NCBI RefSeq assembly: GCF_900114005.1
Contig: NZ_FORM01000005.1
Span: forward strand, 62,001 to 126,000
DNA: 64,000 nt
Direction of reading: 5' to 3'
DNA from: Olleya namhaensis
Lineage (GTDB): Bacteria; Bacteroidota; Bacteroidia; Flavobacteriales; Flavobacteriaceae
In this document: positions 1-8,486 of the stretch, in pieces
How the letters are laid out: every line of letters starts with the position of its first letter
Position numbering within the stretch: position 1 is the stretch's first letter
Made by a program: the position numbers and the translations under genes
Notes under the pieces: model-generated
Databases searched by the model: none
What the model was told of the DNA's origin: nothing
What the model saw: only the letters and a program-made list of their open reading frames with translations

Positions 1-1
1 G

Positions 2-1339
2 TTATCTTTTGCTTTAAAACATTTAGGATGCCACTGTGGTATTGTACTAACAGCATCACATAACCCACCAGAATATAATGGTTATAAAGTGTATTGGCAA
101 GATGGTGGACAATTAGTACCACCACAAGATGGCGAAATTATTAACCTAATTAATGCGCTTGATTATGCCGAAATTAAATTTGAAGCAAAACCAGAATTAA
201 TTGAATATATAGGAGAAGCTGTAGATAACGTATTTATTGACGCAGCAGTAAAAAACGGAAGTTTTGACACGCCTCAAAAAGATAAAGACAATTTAAACGT
301 TGTATTTACATCGTTACACGGGACGTCAATAACCACTATTCCAGAAACTTTTGAACGTGCTGGATACAAAAATGTACATATTGTTGAAGAACAACGTGAG
401 CCTAATGGCGATTTTCCAACAGTTAAATCTCCAAACCCAGAAGAACCTGAGGCACTTAAAATGGCTTTAGATTTAGCTAAAAAAGTTGATGGTGACATTG
501 TTATAGGTACAGACCCTGACAGTGACAGAGTTGGTGTTGCAGTAAGAGGCCTTGATAATAAAATGATTTTATTAAACGGAAATCAAACCATGGTCATGAT
601 GACCGAGTTTTTATTACAACAATGGAAAAGTAAAAACAAAATAAATGATAATCAATTTATAGGAAGCACCATTGTATCTACTCCAATGATGTCTGCTCTT
701 GCGGATGCCTTTAATGTAGAGTGCAAAATTGGACTAACTGGATTTAAATGGATTGCAAAAATGATTAAAGACTTTCCTAACCAAGAGTTTATTGGTGGTG
801 GAGAAGAAAGTTTTGGTTTTATGGTTGGTGACTTTGTAAGAGACAAAGATGCTGTAACCTCTGCTTTACTTGCATGCGAAATTGCAGCCCAAGCTAAAGC
901 AAAAGGGAGTACTTTTTATAAAGAATTAATACAACTTTACACTAAACATGGCTTTTATAAAGAGCGTTTGATATCTATCACTAAAAAAGGTATTGAAGGT
1001 GCTCAAGAAATCAAACAAATGATGATTGATGCTAGAGAAAATCCACTAACAACAGTTAATGGATCTAAAGTAATCAAGATTGAAGACTATCAATTATCCG
1101 AAGCAAAAAACACGTTAGACAATACAACAACTGTAATAGACATACCAAAATCTAATGTTTTAATTTACTACACAGAAGATGGTAGTAAAATTGCGTTAAG
1201 ACCAAGTGGTACAGAACCAAAAATAAAATTCTACATCAGCGTTAACACAACATTAGACAATGTGTCAGAATTTGAAGCTACGGAACAAAAATTGGAAAGC
1301 AAGATTGATGCTATATTAAAAGATATGCAGCTAAACTAA
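2..1339 (+). CDS. phosphoglucomutase/phosphomannomutase family protein, 5' end outside window
   Basis: This is the C-terminal three quarters of an alpha-D-phosphohexomutase, a cytoplasmic enzyme that moves phosphate between C1 and C6 of hexose phosphates and feeds cell-envelope sugar synthesis. The frame is open to the left edge, so the start lies outside the window. The catalytic serine loop [13 protein letters not shown] is encoded at about 50-88. The Mg-binding loop [10 protein letters not shown] follows at about 509, the sugar-specificity loop GGGEESFG at about 797 and the phosphate-binding RPSGTEPK near 1198. All four family loops are present, so the enzyme should be active. About 446 residues are visible; relatives in Bacteroidota are commonly near 570. 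The stop codon abuts the ATG of the next gene, so the two are probably cotranscribed. Substrate choice (glucose or mannose) cannot be decided from sequence alone. Confidence 0.93.
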   Translation, partial: LSFALKHLGCHCGIVLTASHNPPEYNGYKVYWQDGGQLVPPQDGEIINLINALDYAEIKFEAKPELIEYIGEAVDNVFIDAAVKNGSFDTPQKDKDNLNVVFTSLHGTSITTIPETFERAGYKNVHIVEEQREPNGDFPTVKSPNPEEPEALKMALDLAKKVDGDIVIGTDPDSDRVGVAVRGLDNKMILLNGNQTMVMMTEFLLQQWKSKNKINDNQFIGSTIVSTPMMSALADAFNVECKIGLTGFKWIAKMIKDFPNQEFIGGGEESFGFMVGDFVRDKDAVTSALLACEIAAQAKAKGSTFYKELIQLYTKHGFYKERLISITKKGIEGAQEIKQMMIDARENPLTTVNGSKVIKIEDYQLSEAKNTLDNTTTVIDIPKSNVLIYYTEDGSKIALRPSGTEPKIKFYISVNTTLDNVSEFEATEQKLESKIDAILKDMQLN

Positions 1340-3169
1340 ATGAAAAAAATAATACATCAACTTTTACCATTTATAAAAAAATTTAAAAAGCACGTCGTTT
1401 TTAACGTGCTTTTTAACTTATTATATGCGCTATTTAGTGCGTTAGCATTTATCTCTTTAATACCAATGCTAAATGTATTATTTGGTCAAACTACTACAGA
1501 AACAACAGCTCCAGTTTGGACTGGGCTTTCAGACATAAAAAACTATGGAGAGCAATTATTAAACTATAAAGTTAGCGGATACTTAGATTCTGGTAATCCA
1601 CAAATGGCATTAGTTATTGTAATTGCATTAGTAATATCTACTTTTATTCTTAAAAATTTATTTGGTTATTTTGCTAATCAACACATGATGTATCTTAAAA
1701 ATGGGGTTCTAAACGACCTAAGAAAAGATATGTATCAGAAAATAATAAAACTTCCTTTAAGCTTTTATTCTAAAAGACAAAAAGGGGATGTTATGGCTAG
1801 GATTTTAGGAGATATAAACGAAATGCAAAATTCATTTTTTATTGCTCTAGAGTTAATAGTAAGAGAACCTGCAACCATTATATTTTCTTTAATATTCATG
1901 TTTTCATTTAGTTGGAAATTAACGCTGTTTGTTTTATTATTTATACCGTTTGCAGGATTTCTAATCTCTAGAATAGGAAAAAGTCTTAAAAGCAACTCAT
2001 TAAAAGCACAGCAAGAATCAGGAAAATTAATTTCGATTGTAGAAGAATCTTTAACGGGTCTAAAGATTGTAAAAAGTTATAATGCTGAAAATATTTTCTC
2101 TAATAATTTTACAAATTCATCAAATAGAATCCTTAAACTATCCAATAAAATAGGTATAAAAAACAATCTTGCTGGACCTGTAAGTGAGGTGTTAGGTATC
2201 GCAACTATTGCGGTACTATTATGGTATGGTGGACAACTTGTACTTGTTGAAAACATTATAAAAGGAACAGACTTTTTAGCATTTATGGGACTTGCTTACG
2301 CAATACTAACACCTGCGAAAGCAATAAGTAAAGCCTCTTACAAAGTTAAAAATGGGATGGCTGCTGCTGATCGTGTATTTGAAATTTTACACGAAGAAGA
2401 CACATTACCAGACTTACCTAATGCTACTGTTTTAAATGGTTTTGAAAGCGAATTAAAAGTTGATAATATCTCCTTTAAATATGATGATGACTATGTATTA
2501 AAAAACTTTAGTATCAATGTTACAAAAGGAAAAACTATAGCGCTTGTAGGGCAATCAGGTAGTGGAAAAAGTACAATAGCAAATCTAGTTACACGTTTTT
2601 ACGACATTAATGATGGTAATATTACTGTTGATGGGCAAAATATTAAAAACGTCACTAAAAAGTCATTACGTAGTTTAATGGGACTTGTTACTCAAGACTC
2701 TATCTTATTTAATGATACTATTAAAAATAATATATTAATAGGTAAACCAGATGCTACAGAAGCGCAAATAATTGATGCTTTAAAAATAGCAAATGCTTGG
2801 GAGTTTGTTAGCGAATTGCCAAACGGTATTGAAACTAACGTCGGTGATGCTGGAAATAATTTTTCTGGTGGACAAAAACAACGTTTAAGTATTGCTAGAG
2901 CTGTACTAAAAAATCCTCCAATTATGATATTGGATGAAGCAACGTCAGCTTTAGATACTGAAAGCGAACGATTAGTGCAAGTTGCCTTAGAAAACATGAT
3001 GAAAAACAGAACGTCTATTGTCATTGCACACAGGCTGTCAACTATTCAAAATGCAGATGAAATAATTGTCATGCAAAAAGGTCAAATTGTAGAGCAAGGT
3101 ACACACACACAATTAATAGAAAAAGATGGTATGTATAAGCGACTAGTAGAAATGCAAAGCTTTGAATAA
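1340..3169 (+). CDS. ABC transporter, fused permease and ATP-binding domains (MsbA-like)
   Basis: This is an inner-membrane ABC half-transporter of 609 residues, with a six-helix type-1 exporter membrane domain over roughly residues 1-330 and a nucleotide-binding domain after residue about 370. The Walker A motif GQSGSGKST is near residue 402, the signature NFSGGQKQR near 507, Walker B MILDEATSALD near 528 and the H-loop IVIAHRLST after it. Such homodimers export lipid A precursors, other lipids or drugs. Its ATG directly follows the stop of the phosphosugar mutase, and a strong terminator ends the unit at 3191-3225. MsbA is the closest functional guess, but the substrate cannot be read from the sequence. 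Confidence 0.92.
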   Translation: MKKIIHQLLPFIKKFKKHVVFNVLFNLLYALFSALAFISLIPMLNVLFGQTTTETTAPVWTGLSDIKNYGEQLLNYKVSGYLDSGNPQMALVIVIALVISTFILKNLFGYFANQHMMYLKNGVLNDLRKDMYQKIIKLPLSFYSKRQKGDVMARILGDINEMQNSFFIALELIVREPATIIFSLIFMFSFSWKLTLFVLLFIPFAGFLISRIGKSLKSNSLKAQQESGKLISIVEESLTGLKIVKSYNAENIFSNNFTNSSNRILKLSNKIGIKNNLAGPVSEVLGIATIAVLLWYGGQLVLVENIIKGTDFLAFMGLAYAILTPAKAISKASYKVKNGMAAADRVFEILHEEDTLPDLPNATVLNGFESELKVDNISFKYDDDYVLKNFSINVTKGKTIALVGQSGSGKSTIANLVTRFYDINDGNITVDGQNIKNVTKKSLRSLMGLVTQDSILFNDTIKNNILIGKPDATEAQIIDALKIANAWEFVSELPNGIETNVGDAGNNFSGGQKQRLSIARAVLKNPPIMILDEATSALDTESERLVQVALENMMKNRTSIVIAHRLSTIQNADEIIVMQKGQIVEQGTHTQLIEKDGMYKRLVEMQSFE

Positions 3170-3190
3170 TTTTACAAAATAGAATACATT

Positions 3191-3225
3191 AAAAAAGGAT
3201 AAACATATGTTTATCCTTTTTTTTT
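3191..3225 (+). terminator. Rho-independent terminator after ABC transporter
   Basis: A perfect inverted repeat, AAAGGATAAAC-AT-GTTTATCCTTT, is followed by a run of T. It lies about 20 bases after the transporter stop codon and should end the mutase/transporter unit. Confidence 0.85.
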
Positions 3226-3303
3226 AAGTCAATGTTAGATTTGGGGCTAACAACAAAATAATAACTATGCTGTAAATATAAAGTAATATTATTCAATAAC
3301 AGC

Positions 3304-3343
3304 AAAAAACAACGTTTAATCGATAAAAAACAACACTTAACCG
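3304..3343 (+). repeat. two 19-base direct repeats 21 bases apart, possible operator
   Basis: The sequences AAAAAACAACGTTTAATCG (3304-3322) and AAAAAACAACACTTAACCG (3325-3343) match at 16 of 19 positions and start 21 bases apart, two helical turns. They lie about 105-145 bases upstream of the ECF sigma start. Same-face direct repeats of this kind fit a regulator binding site, but no regulator is identified. Confidence 0.35.
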
Positions 3344-3447
3344 CTTAGTTTTATCATAACTACCTTTCTTACAGATTATTAAAAAACTAAACAAATAGTT
3401 CTTTTGTATATTAAACTTTCCTGCTATTTTAGAGTCTAAGAATTAAC

Positions 3448-3993
3448 ATGTCGGACAACGAAACTATTTTAGTGCAGCAACTACAATCTGATAAGGATAA
3501 AAACGCTGCTTTTAAGTCTTTAATATCGCTTTACAAAGAGCGATTATATTGGCATATCCGACATATTGTAAAGTCTCATGATGATGCTGATGATGTTTTA
3601 CAGAATACCTTTATTAAGGTTTTTAAAAATATTAATAACTTTAAAGGAGATAGTAAATTATACTCATGGCTTTATAGAATTGCAACAAATGAAGCCTTAA
3701 CCCTTCTTAAAAGAAACGCAAAATTAAAAGATATTAATAATCAGGACATACAAGATTTAACAATTAACAACTTACAATCTGATGTTTATTTTGAAGGTGA
3801 CGCCATTCAATTAAAATTACAAAAAGCAATTGCAACACTTCCTGAAAAGCAACAATTAGTTTTTAATATGAAATATTTTCAGGATTTAAAATACAGTCAA
3901 TTATCAGAAATACTGGACACAAGCGAGGGCGCTTTAAAAGCATCTTACCATCTAGCATCCAAGAAAATAGAAGCATATTTAAAAGCAAATTAA
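3448..3993 (+). CDS. ECF-type RNA polymerase sigma factor
   Basis: This is an extracytoplasmic-function sigma-70 family factor of 181 residues. Region 2 covers about residues 25-90, with the DDADDVLQNTFIKVFKNI helix and SWLYRIATNEAL. Region 4 covers about 125-178, with LPEKQQLVFNMKYFQ and a helix-turn-helix around YSQLSEILDTSEGALK. Regions 1 and 3 are absent, as expected for ECF factors. The two following genes encode a one-TM protein and a Spy-like periplasmic protein, a common flavobacterial arrangement that suggests envelope-stress sensing. A possible promoter lies at TTTTG (3402) and TATTTTAG (3425), but it is weak. The signal and regulon are unknown. Confidence 0.9.
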   Translation: MSDNETILVQQLQSDKDKNAAFKSLISLYKERLYWHIRHIVKSHDDADDVLQNTFIKVFKNINNFKGDSKLYSWLYRIATNEALTLLKRNAKLKDINNQDIQDLTINNLQSDVYFEGDAIQLKLQKAIATLPEKQQLVFNMKYFQDLKYSQLSEILDTSEGALKASYHLASKKIEAYLKAN

Positions 3994-4026
3994 ACCATTT
4001 AAGATTTTAGTAGTCTTAGTAATAGA

Positions 4027-4509
4027 ATGAAAAAAGAAAACCTAAATACAATTAACAATTCCGGATTTAAAGCCCCAAAAGACTATTTTGAAGGTTTAGA
4101 AGATGCTATCCTAACGCAAGCTAAGTTAGAAGCGCATTCTAAAACCGTTAGTTTTAAAGTTCCGGATAATTATTTTGAAACTATTGAAGACTCAATAGTA
4201 GCTAAACTAAATAAGCCTGAACCAAAAGTTTTTAACTTGTTTAGTAAAAAAGTAATTACATCTGTATCTAGTATTGCTGCAGCTATTGTTTTATTATTTA
4301 GTCTAAATCTTTTTAAAAGCACACCTACTCTTGAAAATTTAGACACAGCAACGGTAGAGAATTATATTTTAGATGAAATTGAAATTAATGAACTTGATTT
4401 ATTAATTGATACTTCAGAACTATCACAAAATGATTTTATTAATTACGATTTAATAGAAATCGATGATTATATAGACGATATAGAGTTAAACGATTTATAT
4501 CAAGACTAA
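4027..4509 (+). CDS. putative one-TM anti-sigma protein
   Basis: This 160-residue protein follows the ECF sigma factor by 33 bases. Residues 1-75 are cytoplasmic in the predicted topology and hold an internal repeat: FKAPKDYFEGLEDAI near residue 14 and FKVPDNYFETIEDSI near 43. A single membrane helix (SVSSIAAAIVLLFSLNLF) lies near residues 80-97, and a very acidic Asp/Glu-rich tail follows outside. This layout fits an anti-sigma factor whose N-terminal helices hold the sigma factor. No zinc anti-sigma motif (HxxxCxxC) is present, so the role rests on position and topology only. Confidence 0.6.
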   Translation: MKKENLNTINNSGFKAPKDYFEGLEDAILTQAKLEAHSKTVSFKVPDNYFETIEDSIVAKLNKPEPKVFNLFSKKVITSVSSIAAAIVLLFSLNLFKSTPTLENLDTATVENYILDEIEINELDLLIDTSELSQNDFINYDLIEIDDYIDDIELNDLYQD

Positions 4510-4521
4510 AAAAAAACAGCT

Positions 4522-4968
4522 ATGAAAACACACATTATAACAGTATTAATCTTGCTATTCTCTTTTAGTGCTATTGCACAAAGTGATCATGATAAGCAAC
4601 ATGAAAAACTAAAAGCGTTAAAAGTAGCGCATATTACAGAACAATTAAACTTTAGCACCAAAGAAGCGGAAGCTTTTTGGCCTGTTTACAATAATTTTGA
4701 AGCAGAAAAACACAAACTACGTGAAACTTCTACTGCTAAAAGAAATGATGTAGATTTAGAAAAACTAACAGATAAAGACGCGGAAACCTTAATAAAAGAA
4801 ATGCAAGCCTTAGAACAAGAAAAAGTGCAGAGTTATAAGGTTTACATAGATAAACTTTCTAAAATAATTGGCTACAAAAAAATAGTTTTACTTTTTTCGG
4901 CAGAACGCACATTCAAGAAAAAAATGATACAAGAATATCGTAACAGACATAGAAACGATAAAAAATAA
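4522..4968 (+). CDS. Spy/CpxP-like periplasmic protein (sensor of ECF sigma)
   Basis: This is a 148-residue secreted protein with a signal peptide ending near SAIAQ (residue 20). The mature part is highly charged and helical, with the family-typical stretch LNFSTKEAEAFWPVYNNFEAEKHKLRE. That resembles the LTxxQ-type motifs of Spy, CpxP and CnrX-like proteins, which are small periplasmic chaperones or metal sensors. It lies 12 bases after the putative anti-sigma gene and is followed by a terminator. It probably modulates the sigma/anti-sigma pair from the periplasm; this is inferred from position. Confidence 0.65.
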   Translation: MKTHIITVLILLFSFSAIAQSDHDKQHEKLKALKVAHITEQLNFSTKEAEAFWPVYNNFEAEKHKLRETSTAKRNDVDLEKLTDKDAETLIKEMQALEQEKVQSYKVYIDKLSKIIGYKKIVLLFSAERTFKKKMIQEYRNRHRNDKK

Positions 4969-4970
4969 GA

Positions 4971-5003
4971 AAAAAAAAGAAGCCATTTGGCTTCTTTTTT
5001 TTT
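4971..5003 (+). terminator. Rho-independent terminator of sigma operon 1
   Basis: An AGAAGCC-ATTT-GGCTTCT hairpin is followed by nine T. It begins directly after the stop of the Spy-like gene and closes the three-gene unit. Confidence 0.85.
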
Positions 5004-5154
5004 GCATTAAACTTAACTTATTTAAATCTTATATTCTTTGAGTTAATAATTATGGAATTCTGAAATAAATTCAGAATGACGCCCTTTAACCATTTCAACC
5101 AATGATATAGATTTTATTTAAAAACATTGCTGTAAACTATGCTTTTAAAACAGT

Positions 5155-6252
5155 CTATTTAAACGTTAATTTACTAATCTTTTTATTCCCGGCTGCATAC
5201 GCTGTAGTTTCGTCTATAAATCTAAGTGTATAATACCCATCGTCACTTAAATGCGTCCAAGTATTACCAGCATCACTACTGTAATCAATACCCTTAAAAC
5301 CAATAACAACTAATTGCTGCGCATTACTATTTGGTACGTATTGTACACAACTTCTATAACCTGGTCCAGAACCATCAGCCATAAGTTGCCATGTTTTTCC
5401 GCCATCAGTAGTCTTTATTTTATTAGCCACATTATCATCTGCTTTGGTGTAATCCCCGCCTACTGCAAAACCATTATTTTCATCATAAAAATCTATACTA
5501 TAAATCCCTGTTGTTTCTAAGCCTTGTATAATTGGCGTCTCAAAGACTTCCCAAGTGTTTCCTTTATCCGGAGAATATAAAATACGACTAGCTTTACCAC
5601 CAGTGGCTACCCAAGTTTTATCACCTACAATTGCTATATTAGTATCACTTGCTGCAAATGCAGCTTCACCCGCTTTTGCTTTTGGTAACACATCACACGA
5701 AAGTTTTGTCCAAGTTTTCCCTCTATTTCTAGTAATAATGATACTTAAACAGTTGTCCGTAGGATCTCCTATTGCAATACCTTCACTGTCATTCCAAAAT
5801 TCCATAGAATCATAAAATGCTTTTTCATGGTTTTCTTGATACACAACAGTATTTTTATGTAAATCAACATCCAAATTAAATACCAATGCTGGAGAAGCAA
5901 TACTAACCCCAAACGCACGGTTTTTGGTGACTGCCAAAGCTCTAAAATTTGGCGTTATAGTATCATGTTTTACAGTAATTGGAAATACTGATTTTACTTG
6001 ATCAGTAACCGCTGCATTTTTATTAAAATACATTCCAAATTGCCCATTAGATGTAAGATAAACCAAACCTGTAGTATCCATTATTTCAATAGCTCTTACA
6101 TTTAAGGCATCATCTTCAATTAACGTTTCAATCTGAACAGCAGTAAAGGTTGTTTTAATTGGTTTTGGTACCGTTTTATATTTACCAACACCACAGCCTC
6201 CTAAACCAACTATTAGTGAGAAACTAAAAACAAGGTATATTACTTTTTTCAT
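5155..6252 (-). CDS. lipoprotein beta-propeller with BNR/YCF48-like repeats
   Basis: This is a 365-residue lipoprotein: the N-terminus has a hydrophobic stretch and a lipobox ending LGGCG near residue 20. Four Asp-box/BNR motifs are visible: RNRGKTW, SPDKGNTW, TTDGGKTW and SSDAGNTW. These motifs mark blades of sialidase, VPS10 and YCF48-type beta-propellers. Relatives in Bacteroidota are often named oxidoreductase, without support in this sequence. It lies downstream of the SCO1 gene but is separated from it by a terminator-like hairpin (6268-6306). It may be a separate unit or a read-through member of the cluster. It probably binds proteins or assembles complexes at the outer membrane; enzymatic activity is not supported. 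Confidence 0.75.
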   Translation of the reverse strand: MKKVIYLVFSFSLIVGLGGCGVGKYKTVPKPIKTTFTAVQIETLIEDDALNVRAIEIMDTTGLVYLTSNGQFGMYFNKNAAVTDQVKSVFPITVKHDTITPNFRALAVTKNRAFGVSIASPALVFNLDVDLHKNTVVYQENHEKAFYDSMEFWNDSEGIAIGDPTDNCLSIIITRNRGKTWTKLSCDVLPKAKAGEAAFAASDTNIAIVGDKTWVATGGKASRILYSPDKGNTWEVFETPIIQGLETTGIYSIDFYDENNGFAVGGDYTKADDNVANKIKTTDGGKTWQLMADGSGPGYRSCVQYVPNSNAQQLVVIGFKGIDYSSDAGNTWTHLSDDGYYTLRFIDETTAYAAGNKKISKLTFK

Positions 6253-6267
6253 AAATTTTAATATTTC

Positions 6268-6306
6268 TATAAAAATAGAAAAGCTCCACCATTACAGCGA
6301 AGCTTT
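6268..6306 (-). terminator. terminator-like hairpin after SCO1 gene
   Basis: On the minus strand, AAAGCTTCGC and GTGGAGCTTT pair (with two G-U pairs) around a short loop, followed by a T-rich tail. It fits the end of the YHYH-YwqK-SCO1 unit. Confidence 0.6.
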
Positions 6307-6328
6307 CCTGAAAAATAATCAACCAAAA

Positions 6329-6994
6329 TTATTTATCTTCAATTTCTAAGGTTTTAATATCTGCAATTAATTGTTGTACAGCAGTTTTATTTAAACCATT
6401 ATATATTCCTCTGATGTGTTTATCCTTATCAATTAACACAAAATTTTCAGTATGTAAAAAATCATCATCCGTCTTTTCTCCCCCCAAATCTTCTTCAACA
6501 AAATAAGCTTGTCGTCCTAAGTCATAAATTTGTTTTCGATCTCCGGTTACTAAATGCCATTTATTAGAAATAACACCTTTACCTTCTGCGTAATGTTTTA
6601 ATGTTGACACAGAATCTTTTACTGGTGTAACAGAATGTGACAATAATAAAACCTCAGCATCATCCTTAAATGCGTCTTGTAAAACAGACATGTTTTCCGT
6701 CATTTTTGGACAAATCCCAGGACATGATGTAAAAAAGAAATCGGTAACATAAATTTTATTATCAAACGTCTTCTCTGTAACTTCTTGACCATCTTGGTCC
6801 GTTAAATTAAACTTAGGTATTTTATGAAATGTACTTAAAGCTTCACTTTTACTATCCAACCAATGTGGTGTAAAACTGGCGTCACTATAGTAAGGAAGTC
6901 CATCTACCCTACTACTTTTTTCTTCTACTTGCTCTTTACAACTTAACACGATAAGTGTAATTAGAGCTATAATTATTAGGTTATATTTTTTCAT
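6329..6994 (-). CDS. SCO1/SenC/PrrC family copper protein
   Basis: This is a 221-residue membrane-anchored lipoprotein (lipobox LSCKE near residue 19) with a thioredoxin-like fold. SCO proteins bind copper and deliver it to, or reduce thiols of, the CuA site of cytochrome oxidase. The copper-binding pair CPGIC is near residue 92, after FFFTS, and the third ligand His is in DDFLHTENF near residue 182. All three ligands are kept, so copper binding is expected. It overlaps the upstream YwqK-like gene by 14 bases and ends the unit that starts at the YHYH gene. In this place it may serve the secreted cluster rather than, or as well as, respiration. No oxidase genes are in view. Confidence 0.9.
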   Translation of the reverse strand: MKKYNLIIIALITLIVLSCKEQVEEKSSRVDGLPYYSDASFTPHWLDSKSEALSTFHKIPKFNLTDQDGQEVTEKTFDNKIYVTDFFFTSCPGICPKMTENMSVLQDAFKDDAEVLLLSHSVTPVKDSVSTLKHYAEGKGVISNKWHLVTGDRKQIYDLGRQAYFVEEDLGGEKTDDDFLHTENFVLIDKDKHIRGIYNGLNKTAVQQLIADIKTLEIEDK

Positions 6995-7613
6995 CTTGAA
7001 CTATTTCTTCTTCTAATTGAAAACATAAATTGGCTCTTTTTAGTCCAAAAATACGCCCGTTTTTAGCTTCGTAATTATTGTAAATCTTACCATTACGTCG
7101 CCATGCTTGTTGCATACCTTCTTCTTTACCATTTACAATAGTCATCTGTTTAAATTTTTCGCCAGAAACATACCATTGTTTTTGAATCCCATTTGCAATT
7201 CCGTTAACAAAAATAGACTCTGATCTTAAATTACTGTTAGACCACCAAGATCTAGAAATACCGTTTAATTTTCCTTTAGAATAAAACGCTTCAAAGCTTA
7301 ATAATCCATCCTGAAACCATTTTTTAAAAGCGCCTTCTTTTTCTCCATTTATATAATCGACAGTTTCTGCTTTTTTACCGTTTGGATAATATAAAACCGA
7401 AACCCCACTAAAAGGCTTGTCTTGATAATACACAAGCCCTATGTTTTGTTTAAAGACTAATTTAGACTTAAGAATAAGGACTTCAGACATTCCAATTTGA
7501 GCACTACTTGCAACGTCCTTTTTAACTGCTTTATCTTGGCAATTAAAAAAGAATATAAAACTGAATAAAAAACAGCTTTTATTGAATATTGCTTGGAGTT
7601 CCTTGATAGTCAC
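6981..7613 (-). CDS. YwqK-like MORN-variant repeat protein
   Basis: This is a 210-residue protein built of repeats of the form YYPNGKKAETVDYINGEKEG, GLLSFEAFYSKGKLNG and WYVSGEKFKQMTIVNGKEEG. They match the antitoxin YwqK/MORN-variant family (beta-hairpin repeats). A lipobox-like FFFNC follows a hydrophobic stretch near residue 24, so it is probably a surface or periplasmic lipoprotein. The start chosen is GTG at 7613. It overlaps the end of the YHYH gene by 35 bases and no ATG gives a full signal peptide, so the exact start is uncertain. It is translationally linked to its neighbours on both sides. The toxin-antitoxin name is historical; no toxin is next to it. Confidence 0.65.
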   Translation of the reverse strand: MTIKELQAIFNKSCFLFSFIFFFNCQDKAVKKDVASSAQIGMSEVLILKSKLVFKQNIGLVYYQDKPFSGVSVLYYPNGKKAETVDYINGEKEGAFKKWFQDGLLSFEAFYSKGKLNGISRSWWSNSNLRSESIFVNGIANGIQKQWYVSGEKFKQMTIVNGKEEGMQQAWRRNGKIYNNYEAKNGRIFGLKRANLCFQLEEEIVQDEKI

Positions 7614-8415
7614 CTGGGAATAATATATAGTATGCGTTTAAATATAATTCGTTTTCAATATGGTAATGGTACTCTGCAGTTGTTGTATGTTGTGTAGTAC
7701 TTGTATGCCCTCCTGATACGTCTAAATCTGTAGGGTATGTTCCTGTAGCGTTACATTTACGTCCATAAAGAAAAAAACCATCTGCTATAATACCAATTAA
7801 CTCTTCGTCATCATCAGACCAAGCTTTAGGCTCTAAATGGTAATGGTAACTTTGCGGTCCTGTATGTGCTGCTGTATAATCTAAAGATCCAACTGCGTTA
7901 TCTAAAGGGACATTTGGTCCTTCCTCATCGTTATAAATCACTGATCCAGATACTGATATTCCAATTGCACCTAACCCCGTTGCTGTAGAGCTACTTGCTA
8001 GTTGTGGATCTGCAGATACTGTTAATGAATATGACCCATTAAAATCATCAATATTTCCAGGTGCCATTTGATCATAACTTGTTACCGTTGGCTCTACCCA
8101 CAAAGCGTGATTTGAACTAGAAACGGTAGTCATTGTTTCTCCTCCAGGACCAACTAAAGATCTAGATACTGTATTTGACCAATATGGTGATGTGTGATCA
8201 GGCAATCCATTAGTCTGTATTGTTACATTTGTACCACTTAGTGCTATTGATGTGTTAGTTGTACTAAACTCGCCAAAAGCAGCATGTAACGTTGCTGTAG
8301 TCCCTTCTGAGTCTGTATCTGTATCTGTACTAGATGATGCGTCATCATCACTACATGATACAAAGACTGCACATGCGGTTAATATTAAAAAAGATAATTT
8401 AAATACGTTTTTCAT
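7579..8415 (-). CDS. YHYH-domain lipoprotein 1
   Basis: This is a 278-residue lipoprotein with lipobox VSCSD at about residue 21, then an acidic Ser/Asp/Thr linker. The YHYH domain carries its name motif twice, at about residues 190 (QSYHYHLEPKAW) and 248 (AEYHYHIENE). The intermediate GIIADGFFLYG and DLDVSGGHTS segments are conserved in all four paralogues of this cluster. The YHYH family has no established biochemical role; the clustered histidines suggest metal binding (inference). It has its own copy of the cluster promoter 28 bases upstream of the start and leads a unit with the YwqK-like and SCO1 genes. Confidence 0.82.
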   Translation of the reverse strand: MKNVFKLSFLILTACAVFVSCSDDDASSSTDTDTDSEGTTATLHAAFGEFSTTNTSIALSGTNVTIQTNGLPDHTSPYWSNTVSRSLVGPGGETMTTVSSSNHALWVEPTVTSYDQMAPGNIDDFNGSYSLTVSADPQLASSSTATGLGAIGISVSGSVIYNDEEGPNVPLDNAVGSLDYTAAHTGPQSYHYHLEPKAWSDDDEELIGIIADGFFLYGRKCNATGTYPTDLDVSGGHTSTTQHTTTAEYHYHIENELYLNAYYILFPGDYQGTPSNIQ

Positions 8416-8443
8416 TTTATATAATTATTAGTGGTTTATATTC

Positions 8444-8473
8444 TTTAGATGCGTGTTAGAAAAAAAACTTGCG
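8444..8473 (-). promoter_or_regulatory. ECF promoter site P5
   Basis: On the minus strand: CGCAAGTT (8473-8466), 14 bases, then CATCTAAA (8451-8444). It lies 28 bases before the start of the YHYH gene at 8415. It is identical in both boxes to three other sites in the cluster. The A/T runs flanking its -35 box could also form a weak terminator hairpin for the operon upstream. Confidence 0.8.
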
Positions 8474-8486
8474 CTTTTTTTCAAAA

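Noticed and set aside
6981-7613. YwqK-like gene as part of a toxin-antitoxin pair
   Set aside because: No toxin gene is next to it; neighbours are secreted proteins and the protein has a lipobox-like start.
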